Below are positions 1 through 5,919 of a stretch of 21,180 bases of DNA, one piece after another. Source of the stretch: an uncultured Clostridia bacterium (GTDB lineage Bacteria; Bacillota; Clostridia; Oscillospirales; Acutalibacteraceae). The notes under the pieces were generated by a model. That model had not been told where the DNA came from. It saw only the letters and a list, made by a program, of their open reading frames with translations, and did not search any database. Where the stretch lies: the NCBI GenBank assembly GCA_946628455.1, contig CAMOWP010000013.1:1-21180 (forward strand). The letters are read 5' to 3'. How positions within the stretch are numbered: position 1 is the stretch's first letter; each line of letters starts with the position of its first letter. Position numbers and translations under genes: made by a program.

Positions 1-2964
1 TAATGGTTTATTTGCAAATGAATCAACTCGGTTTTCTCTGTCCCATATTGGTAATAATTTATGTTCTTTGTCTTTTAATGTTTTTAATTTTGTGACATCA
101 ATTGTAATAAAGTCCAATGCTCTAATTATCTCGTCAAGATTTGCTGTTGATTCAATAAGCGGTAATAATGCTCCTAATAAATCATGGTTATCAATATGGA
201 ATACATTTAACCGTCTTTCTTCTAAGATAGATGCATTGTTTTCGATAAAGCTAAATGATGACATCCCATCCAAAACCTCAATAAATGTTTCAAAAGAAAC
301 ACCGGTGTCCTCAAAAAATCCATTTTTTATCTGCTGTATATATTCTGCATCCTTTTCATTATTCTCAAGTTCAAAAGGAATGCTTTTATACAATCTGTTA
401 CGATATGCCTGGTATTTTTTATAGTAGTTTTCATCTAATTCAACCTCGGTTCGATAATCTTCTAATATCTTTAACGAGGTACCCGATTTAGTAAAATGAC
501 ATAGATCAGAACTATTTTGTATATTAACTAGTTCTTCTGCGAATCCCAACATTTTTAAAATATCTAAGTTGCTAGGCGTTTTGACGCCCCTGCCTTTATT
601 GATGAATAGATTAGTTTCAATTAAATATCTAAATGCAGCAATTTTTATATTATTTGTTTCGCTCAGTTGAAAAACCTTTTCTTGACTTCTGACTTTTTCA
701 GCTTCGTCTACTGTAGAGGTTAACTTATAGGCATTACTATTTATCTTTTGAGAAAACATCTCGCTGGAGTAAAACTCTAATAACGTTTCATGCAGTTCTG
801 TTCGATTATAAGGACTAATAAAATTTTCAAAATAATCAACGAGAGATTCTTGAATATTCCTTACAACTGTAGTTGCATCCGAATCATAATATACCCCTGA
901 ATTTACACTCTGTCCTTTTAGCACTTTGGCTATTTCTTTTTTTACAAACATATCAGACTTTTTATCATTTGGAACAGTTATAGCATCCAAATTATAATAA
1001 AAGTCAATAGCTATTTTACCGGAATTTGCAGTTTTATCTTTTAAATTATCGTCCTCAATTGTTTTTATTAAATCTTCAAATTCACTTATACATTGTCCCA
1101 TTATAGGCAAGTATAACTGCTTTAGAAATTTGTTTTCTACCGATCTGTCTTTACAAAGTTCGACATCATTCATAAGTAAATCACTATTAATTAAAAACTC
1201 AACATAAAAAGTATTTGAATTGCGGTTTAACTTAGCAGAAACATATTCGTCATTTTTGTGCATAATGGATTTACATACAAAATGAAGAACTGTATTATTT
1301 AAAAATGATATTTTTTCTAAATCATCCCTATAATTCATAACGAATCTATCAAGAAAACCCGAAATAAAATCAATTTTTGTAGCGATTTCTTCACGTGAGC
1401 CTTCACTGAATAGTCTAATAAAATCGAAAGAATAAATAATACAGCAACCATTATTAAGTTTGAAGACGGTCTTATCTAGTTTTTTTGATGATTTTGACTT
1501 TAATTGATAGTTGTTGTTATCATCTATTTCAAGTTTCCAACATTCAGGTATATCTAAAAATTCATAGTATTTATCAAAGGGATATGATTTATGCAGGGAT
1601 ACATATTGGTCTTTGATATATGATGCCGCAGTCTCAAAATCAAAAACCATGTGCGTATAATCAATTGCACCCTGTTGAATAAAACCTAGGTTCTCTTTCC
1701 AAATAGTATACTTATCAATTACGCCACCAAATGAAAAAGATTGAGACGTATCATTATTTGTATAATCTAGATATTCACTAATATCCGTTATGCTATCTGA
1801 AATAGAGAATATATACATTAAATCTGCTGCTGTTAAATGGTATTCTTCATTTTTACCGCGCAAATGAACATATGTTTCGTCTAAATTTGTATATGTATCA
1901 TATATGACTATGTATAGATTCATAGATGGTTTTAGATTTAGAGCCCGATAGGTCTTGTTTCCGACTCTTGTATCAAGGTCTAAAAAACTTAATTCTCCTT
2001 TTTTATGGATAAGACGCATATGACTTGAAAATAAGTTCAAATCAAAGTTTTTACACGATAATTCGTCAATAAAAAGCAATGCGATTCCGTTGTAAACACA
2101 GAGAAATCCCGTCATATCTCTTGGGAATGGTTTACGACCGTTAAGAACTTTAAAATTGTCAATTAAAATAACATCCTCTTGATTATATATTTTCTCAAAT
2201 CTATTATATAAAGCACTGTCAACAGCATCCACAAGTTGCTTTTCATTTAATTGATTCAGTAGATATAAATAATAATCAAGAGTTAAGGAAGAGTTGAATA
2301 CGGGATATATTATATCGCTCCTCCGTATGAAATGGAGTTTTTCAGGAACTGGATTATCACAAAATGCCTTTATAATCCTTTTGTCCAGTTTATCCAGTTT
2401 CAACGTAGTAATAATATACGATAAAACCAAATAAAAATATTCACTTGATGGTAATTCAAAAGTAATGGGAATATAATCACTTTTTATGTTTTTAGTTCCT
2501 AATACTTTTACCATATTATCAATATAGTTCAACAGGCTTTGCGTCAGGCTGTTTTTGTGAAGTCTAGATGAAAGTTCTGGTAAGAATTGCAAAACAGAGT
2601 AAACTGAACCAGTATGACCAGTTCCTGTAAGCACAGAATAATACTTTCTATTAAAGCACAACTTTACTTCCCCAAAATCATTTAAGACTTGATCTGCATA
2701 TTCCATATCCAATATTGGAGATATCCTGTTGAAGAATTCTTTAAATTCATCATATGTAGATATGGGTTTATTGGCAAAACTACTACAGTTGTATATAGCA
2801 TAGTTTAACGCTAAACAATTTTCCATTGCACTTCGGTTGTTAGACCAAGAGTTAATAGCAAAACTTGCAATAATTACACTACTCAAATCATAGTCTTTTA
2901 TTATCAATTTCAGTTTTTCTGCTTTTGTAGGAAGATTAATAAAACCGCCTTTGTACACATCCAT
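1..2964 (-). CDS. Large uncharacterised protein, C-terminus beyond left edge
   Basis: An uninterrupted minus-strand frame runs from an ATG at 2964 to base 1, 988 codons with no stop, so the gene is longer than the window shows. I checked every in-frame triplet. The start is supported by a GAGGTG ribosome site about six bases upstream and a sigma-A-like promoter further out. The protein is rich in Asn, Lys, Ile, Asp and Tyr, and I see no signal peptide, membrane segment, P-loop, helicase motif or internal repeat. It seems cytoplasmic. I do not recognise the family. Its base composition is far more AT-rich than the integrase and the chromosomal genes to the right. It is divergent from the integrase, so it is probably element cargo. 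A defence-type role is possible for such cargo but nothing in the sequence proves it. Confidence 0.85.
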   Translation of the reverse strand, partial: MDVYKGGFINLPTKAEKLKLIIKDYDLSSVIIASFAINSWSNNRSAMENCLALNYAIYNCSSFANKPISTYDEFKEFFNRISPILDMEYADQVLNDFGEVKLCFNRKYYSVLTGTGHTGSVYSVLQFLPELSSRLHKNSLTQSLLNYIDNMVKVLGTKNIKSDYIPITFELPSSEYFYLVLSYIITTLKLDKLDKRIIKAFCDNPVPEKLHFIRRSDIIYPVFNSSLTLDYYLYLLNQLNEKQLVDAVDSALYNRFEKIYNQEDVILIDNFKVLNGRKPFPRDMTGFLCVYNGIALLFIDELSCKNFDLNLFSSHMRLIHKKGELSFLDLDTRVGNKTYRALNLKPSMNLYIVIYDTYTNLDETYVHLRGKNEEYHLTAADLMYIFSISDSITDISEYLDYTNNDTSQSFSFGGVIDKYTIWKENLGFIQQGAIDYTHMVFDFETAASYIKDQYVSLHKSYPFDKYYEFLDIPECWKLEIDDNNNYQLKSKSSKKLDKTVFKLNNGCCIIYSFDFIRLFSEGSREEIATKIDFISGFLDRFVMNYRDDLEKISFLNNTVLHFVCKSIMHKNDEYVSAKLNRNSNTFYVEFLINSDLLMNDVELCKDRSVENKFLKQLYLPIMGQCISEFEDLIKTIEDDNLKDKTANSGKIAIDFYYNLDAITVPNDKKSDMFVKKEIAKVLKGQSVNSGVYYDSDATTVVRNIQESLVDYFENFISPYNRTELHETLLEFYSSEMFSQKINSNAYKLTSTVDEAEKVRSQEKVFQLSETNNIKIAAFRYLIETNLFINKGRGVKTPSNLDILKMLGFAEELVNIQNSSDLCHFTKSGTSLKILEDYRTEVELDENYYKKYQAYRNRLYKSIPFELENNEKDAEYIQQIKNGFFEDTGVSFETFIEVLDGMSSFSFIENNASILEERRLNVFHIDNHDLLGALLPLIESTANLDEIIRALDFITIDVTKLKTLKDKEHKLLPIWDRENRVDSFANKPL

Positions 2965-2994
2965 AATTACACCTCGCCACAAGTTACTATAATT

Positions 2995-3023
2995 ATAATA
3001 TCCTAAATTTTGTACATTTTCAA
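2995..3023 (-). promoter_or_regulatory. Sigma-A-like promoter for the large uncharacterised gene
   Basis: On the minus strand TTGAAA (3018-3023) and TATTAT (2995-3000) are separated by exactly 17 bases. Each box has five of six consensus matches. The site is about 30 bases upstream of the ATG at 2964. The surrounding sequence is AT-rich, so chance matches are likelier than usual. Confidence 0.55.
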
Positions 3024-3139
3024 ATATTATCAGCAAAACAACAGACAATGTACCTCTTTTTGGACTGTAAAAACAAACTTTTGTAAAAGACTTGTAATTG
3101 ATATTTTTAAGAGTTAATATGCAAGCGGAGGTGAATACT

Positions 3140-4312
3140 ATGGCAAAAGCAAAGAAGCCAAAGAATCACTACGGTCAGGGCAGCATTTTCTATATCGAGA
3201 GCAAGAAGAAATGGATGGGACAGCTTGACCTCGGCAAGGACGAAAGCGGTAAGCGTATCCGCAAAACCGTTCTCGGCGATACTCCGGAAGAGGTTGAGGA
3301 GAAAATGCAAAAGGTTAAGTTTGATATTTACTCCGGCAAGTTCGTTGACGCGTCCACCATTACTTTTGAGCAACTGATGATGCAGATGCTGAATGAAAAG
3401 CGCGCGATGAATGAAATTCAGGACCAGACCTATTTCCGTCATCTCGACACGCTCAAGCACTGCCGTCCCATCAGAGATATCCCGATTCAGAAGGTGGACA
3501 GCACGATGCTGAAAGAGCTTATGCTTTCCAAGGTGCATTATTCGCAGTCATATATCCGCAAAATCCATATGATGCTCAACCAGGGATTCGCAGAGGCGAT
3601 CAAGCGTAAAATCATTGTTGATAATCCTATGCTGGATGTCCGCCGCCCGAAGTCGTCAAAGAAGTCGAAAAAGATACGGGCGTTAACCCTTGATGAACAG
3701 AAGCGATTCCTGGAGGTCTTTCAGCACGAGCCTGTGCGCTATGCGGACCAGATGCTTATATCCGTATACACCGGAATGCGTATGGGAGAAATTAACGCCT
3801 TAACGAAGAAGGATATCAATACAAATTTCAACTTTATTAATATAGAAAAGACGATTGCAAAAGGGGAACACGGCGAAGCGTTTGTCAACGACTCTGCGAA
3901 AACGGATAAGGGCAACAGACAGGTCCCCATCAATACCTTGGTGAAGCCGGTTATTGAAAAGGTACTGAAGGAATATGCGCCCACCAAAGACGGATTTCTG
4001 TTTCACACTACGACGGGAACGCTCGTACCGACAAGCCTGGTGAATATGGAGTTTCAGCGTATCGTTAAAAAGTACGGTATTAAGGACGAAATGGTAAGCG
4101 GCAGTCTTACGCTGCACAGCCTCCGTCACACCTATGCGACCCGCTGTATCGAATCGGGCATGCCGCCGAAGGTACTGCAGAATCTGTTAGGGCATACGGA
4201 TATAAAGGTTACGCTTGATACTTACTCCGATGTCTTTGACAATTTCCAGAATGAGAATGTTGCCAAGGTGGATGAGTACTTAAGTAGTGCGGGATTAGCG
4301 TTAAATGCGTAA
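3140..4312 (+). CDS. Tyrosine recombinase/integrase, Tn916 Int-like
   Basis: This is a 390-residue site-specific recombinase that would integrate and excise the element. An N-terminal arm-type DNA-binding region (about residues 10-60, beginning near YGQGSIF) is followed by a SAM-like core-binding domain and a C-terminal catalytic domain. The catalytic set is visible: Arg214 in TGMRMGE, a Lys in the SAKTDKGNR hairpin, His326 and Arg329 in HSLRH, His352 in LLGHTD, and the nucleophile Tyr362 in LDTYSDV. Length and motifs are complete, so the enzyme looks active. I chose the ATG at 3140 because GGAGGTG (3127-3133) sits six bases before it. The upstream TTG at 3098 in the same frame lacks such a site. 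The gene ends facing a terminator and a tRNA-end-like sequence, the usual position for an integrase at an element boundary. No excisionase is visible in the window. Confidence 0.95.
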   Translation: MAKAKKPKNHYGQGSIFYIESKKKWMGQLDLGKDESGKRIRKTVLGDTPEEVEEKMQKVKFDIYSGKFVDASTITFEQLMMQMLNEKRAMNEIQDQTYFRHLDTLKHCRPIRDIPIQKVDSTMLKELMLSKVHYSQSYIRKIHMMLNQGFAEAIKRKIIVDNPMLDVRRPKSSKKSKKIRALTLDEQKRFLEVFQHEPVRYADQMLISVYTGMRMGEINALTKKDINTNFNFINIEKTIAKGEHGEAFVNDSAKTDKGNRQVPINTLVKPVIEKVLKEYAPTKDGFLFHTTTGTLVPTSLVNMEFQRIVKKYGIKDEMVSGSLTLHSLRHTYATRCIESGMPPKVLQNLLGHTDIKVTLDTYSDVFDNFQNENVAKVDEYLSSAGLALNA

Positions 4313-4376
4313 AAACGCTTGAATGTCAACCACTTGCCAACCAACAACCGAACAAACCGCCTAAACGCTTGACATT
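4313..4376. repeat. Short direct and inverted repeats after integrase
   Basis: The 10-mer AAACGCTTGA occurs at 4313-4322 and again at 4363-4372. Overlapping these copies, AATGTCAA (4322-4329) and TTGACATT (4369-4376) form a perfect inverted pair. Repeats of this size beside an integrase gene are typical of arm-type integrase or excisionase binding sites. That role is inferred from position only. Confidence 0.5.
4319..4342 (+). repeat. 24-bp imperfect direct repeat, copy 1
   Basis: This copy matches 4773-4796 at 20 of 24 positions. Both begin TTGAATG and end TTGCCAACC. The two copies bracket the terminator and tRNA-end-like segment. They could be integrase arm sites or traces of an insertion. 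Confidence 0.5.
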
Positions 4377-4404
4377 TTCGCTCTGTATACTCTACACTCC
4401 GACC

Positions 4405-4447
4405 AAAATACGGGTAGTCCTTTTGGACTACCCGTATTTTGCTTTTT
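4405..4447 (+). terminator. Strong rho-independent terminator after integrase
   Basis: A perfect 16-bp stem (4405-4420 with 4425-4440) closes a TTTT loop. It is followed by GCTTTTT on the plus strand, so it ends the integrase transcript. The A-run on the 5' side also lets it act on minus-strand transcription from the regulator gene to the right. A second 9-bp inverted repeat, CACTCCGAC (4395-4403) and GTCGGAGTG (4448-4456), encloses the hairpin. Confidence 0.9.
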
Positions 4448-4468
4448 GTCGGAGTGGCAGGACTTGAA
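4448..4468 (-). other. tRNA 3'-end-like segment, candidate attachment site
   Basis: Read on the minus strand this is TTCAAGTCCTGC followed by CACTCCGAC: a standard T-loop (TTCRANY), the 3' strand of the T-stem, the 3' strand of the acceptor stem and a discriminator base. The acceptor strand would pair with CGGAGTG, as in many Firmicutes tRNA-Pro genes. The sequence to its right does not supply the pairing T-stem strand, so this is only a 3' remnant, not a working tRNA. A tRNA 3' end next to a tyrosine integrase is the classic form of an att site. The tRNA identity comes from general knowledge of tRNA-Pro ends, not from a search. Confidence 0.6.
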
Positions 4469-4637
4469 ACGAAACACCGCTTGCCACGACAATAGGGAGT
4501 GAGAAGCGGGAGAAACAGTCCGGTGCTTCGTTTGCGACCGCTGCCGGCGGCAGATGAAGGGAGCAATAAGAAGTCAGTAGCGGTCTGAATTTTGGAGGGG
4601 TATTTATGCCGTGAACAAAATTCAGGGCACCGCCCTG
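4467..4637. repeat. Cluster of inverted repeats in intergenic region
   Basis: Between the att-like site and the regulator gene I find no coding region. Instead there is a series of inverted repeats: 4467-4479 with 4521-4533 (12 of 13 paired), GACCGCT (4536-4542) with AGCGGTC (4579-4585), the palindrome CTGCCGGCGGCAG (4541-4553), CTGAATTTTG (4585-4594) with CAAAATTCAG (4616-4625), and CAGGGC (4623-4628) with GCCCTG (4632-4637). This part is richer in G and C than its flanks. It could be a structured RNA, a recombination or transfer site, or a decayed element end. The rest, 4638-4811, holds a GAGTTGG/CCAACTC hairpin (4765-4786) and repeat copy 2. Confidence 0.55.
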
Positions 4638-4772
4638 CGTATCTGTTTCGAGCATCGTAGGTAACCTTAAAACGCTGCTTCCCGATAGCGGTTTTTGAAA
4701 AAAAGTAAAGATTTATTGCAGTCATTTTTATCGTTGCAAGGGCTTAATTGCCATTAGTTCGTTAGAGTTGGT

Positions 4773-4796
4773 TTGAATGCCAACTCATTGCCAACC
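4773..4796 (+). repeat. 24-bp imperfect direct repeat, copy 2
   Basis: This is the second copy of the repeat at 4319-4342, with four mismatches clustered near the middle. It partly overlaps a small GAGTTGG/CCAACTC hairpin (4765-4771 with 4780-4786). Confidence 0.5.
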
Positions 4797-4798
4797 CG

Positions 4799-4832
4799 AA
4801 AAATAATACAACGGCGGATACTTGTACCGCCG
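4799..4832 (-). terminator. Terminator of the XRE regulator gene
   Basis: CGGCGG (4812-4817) pairs with CCGCCG (4827-4832). On the minus strand the stem is followed by TTGTATTATTTTT. It lies about 85 bases past the stop of the gene at 4918-5622, in the right orientation. Confidence 0.65.
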
Positions 4833-4917
4833 CTGAAAGAAGAAACATACATCGCTGACAATAGGTGTTTTTAGGATGTTATGTTTTTTACAAAAATAAT
4901 TCAACACAAAACCGATA

Positions 4918-5622
4918 TTATGGTTTGGCGTTTTGAGACAGAGAACTGTTCCCTGCTTTATGATTTTTCTCAAGCTGATTCCTTTTGAGGATTGTTGCAA
5001 TAGTAATTAGCATTAAACTTATTGTAAAAGGCTGCACTAACAGCGCGTTTAAGAAAAAACTATCTGTTATATTTGTGACGATAAGATCGTCTAAAAAAAT
5101 TCTGATGACTGCAAAATTTGATTCATAGAAAAATATAATATAAGAACTTATGCCTGCCAACATCAAAACAAATTGGTATATCAATAATACTATATTTGAA
5201 ATATGGCAATCCTTTTTTACATTAAAAGCTTCAATGAAATAAATAACAGAGAACCAAAATATTCCTCGTAATGTTGGAGCATATTCGCCTAAGGAAAAGA
5301 AAATATCGAATAAGATTATCACTATCATTAACAGCAAATTAATCTTCTTTTTTGAAGCCTTTATTATGTTTACTATTATCTCATCAGATTTGCGCTTGTA
5401 TTCTTCGTGTGATATGTCTTCTCCCAACATTAATTCATTAACCGTTACACCAAGTTCTTTGGAAAGAAGTTCAAGAATAGATACATCAGGAAATCCTCTA
5501 CCGGTTTCCCATCGCGATATAGCTTTATCAGTACAGTTTATTCTGTTCGCTAATTCTTTTTGCGTTAAGCCTAATTTTGATCTCTTCTGTCGAATATATG
5601 CTCCTGTTTTATTTGTGTTCAT
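4918..5622 (-). CDS. XRE-family HTH regulator with four membrane segments
   Basis: This 234-residue protein starts with a Cro/CI-type helix-turn-helix (about residues 9-63; core LTQKELANRINCTDKAISRW) and then a charged linker. Four hydrophobic stretches follow, at about 92-112, 118-136, 142-168 and 186-212. It is therefore probably a membrane-held DNA-binding protein, a common Firmicutes layout whose signals are mostly unknown. The ATG at 5622 follows a GAGGTG ribosome site. Its own promoter (5641-5669) carries a short palindrome just upstream of the -35 box, which suggests self-regulation. It is AT-rich like the gene at 1-2964 and unlike the operon to its right, so it may have been acquired horizontally. 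It stands alone, with no partner gene beside it. Confidence 0.9.
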   Translation of the reverse strand: MNTNKTGAYIRQKRSKLGLTQKELANRINCTDKAISRWETGRGFPDVSILELLSKELGVTVNELMLGEDISHEEYKRKSDEIIVNIIKASKKKINLLLMIVIILFDIFFSLGEYAPTLRGIFWFSVIYFIEAFNVKKDCHISNIVLLIYQFVLMLAGISSYIIFFYESNFAVIRIFLDDLIVTNITDSFFLNALLVQPFTISLMLITIATILKRNQLEKNHKAGNSSLSQNAKP

Positions 5623-5640
5623 ATTATCACCTCAAGACAT

Positions 5641-5669
5641 ATTATATATGATTTGGTGAATTTTGTCAC
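5641..5669 (-). promoter_or_regulatory. Sigma-A-like promoter of the XRE regulator
   Basis: On the minus strand GTGACA (5664-5669) and TATAAT (5641-5646) are separated by 17 bases. The -10 box is perfect and the -35 has one mismatch. The likely transcript start is only about ten bases from the ribosome site, giving a very short leader. Confidence 0.65.
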
Positions 5670-5670
5670 T

Positions 5671-5683
5671 CTATGTATCATAG
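5671..5683. promoter_or_regulatory. Candidate XRE operator palindrome
   Basis: CTATG-TAT-CATAG is a perfect 5-3-5 palindrome one base upstream of the -35 box of the regulator gene. Cro/CI-type proteins often bind such sites at their own promoters. No second copy was found nearby, so the assignment is tentative. Confidence 0.4.
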
Positions 5684-5803
5684 AATTGTAGGTAAAATGA
5701 GTATTTTCAAACTATTTTTTAAATAAACATCGTTATTCAGTGCTTTATCACACTCTCCGTTCCCTGCACCAGGGGTGAAGGCGGATTTAAAGCATATTAA
5801 AGC

Positions 5804-5840
5804 GGAATGCCGAGGTTTCCCTCGGCATTCCTTTTTCTTT
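5804..5840 (+). terminator. Terminator-like hairpin, plus orientation
   Basis: A perfect 12-bp stem (5804-5815 with 5820-5831, loop TTTC) is followed by TTTTTCTTT on the plus strand. The orientation is puzzling because both flanking genes are on the minus strand. It may stop minus-strand transcripts of the LRR operon weakly through its 5' A-run, or be left from a lost plus-strand gene. A small CCCTG-CAC-CAGGG hairpin (5762-5774) lies before it. I see no gene in 5684-5919. Confidence 0.7.
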
Positions 5841-5919
5841 GCGCCCTGATAAGCACAAGGTTTTATACTTAAAAAGTAATTTGATAAAAGTGGTAAAATC
5901 AATTACTGATAAGCCTTAA

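Noticed and set aside
68..491. Plus-strand open frames at 68-424 and 285-491
   Set aside because: They lie antisense within the continuous 988-codon minus-strand frame, have no ribosome site and low-complexity Ser/Phe-rich products.
2580..2640. Gly-rich GTGHTGS in the large uncharacterised protein as a Walker A P-loop
   Set aside because: It lacks the Lys-Ser/Thr of GxxxxGK[ST], and no Walker B follows in a fitting context.
3098..3139. TTG at 3098 as the integrase start
   Set aside because: No ribosome site before it. GGAGGTG is placed ideally for the ATG at 3140.
4395..4470. A complete tRNA gene near the integrase
   Set aside because: Only the 3' part from T-loop to acceptor is present. 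The D-arm, anticodon arm and 5' acceptor cannot be found in order.
5804..5840. Hairpin as the dedicated terminator of the LRR operon
   Set aside because: The T-run follows on the plus strand. The minus-strand side has only a weak T stretch, so it is listed as plus-oriented.
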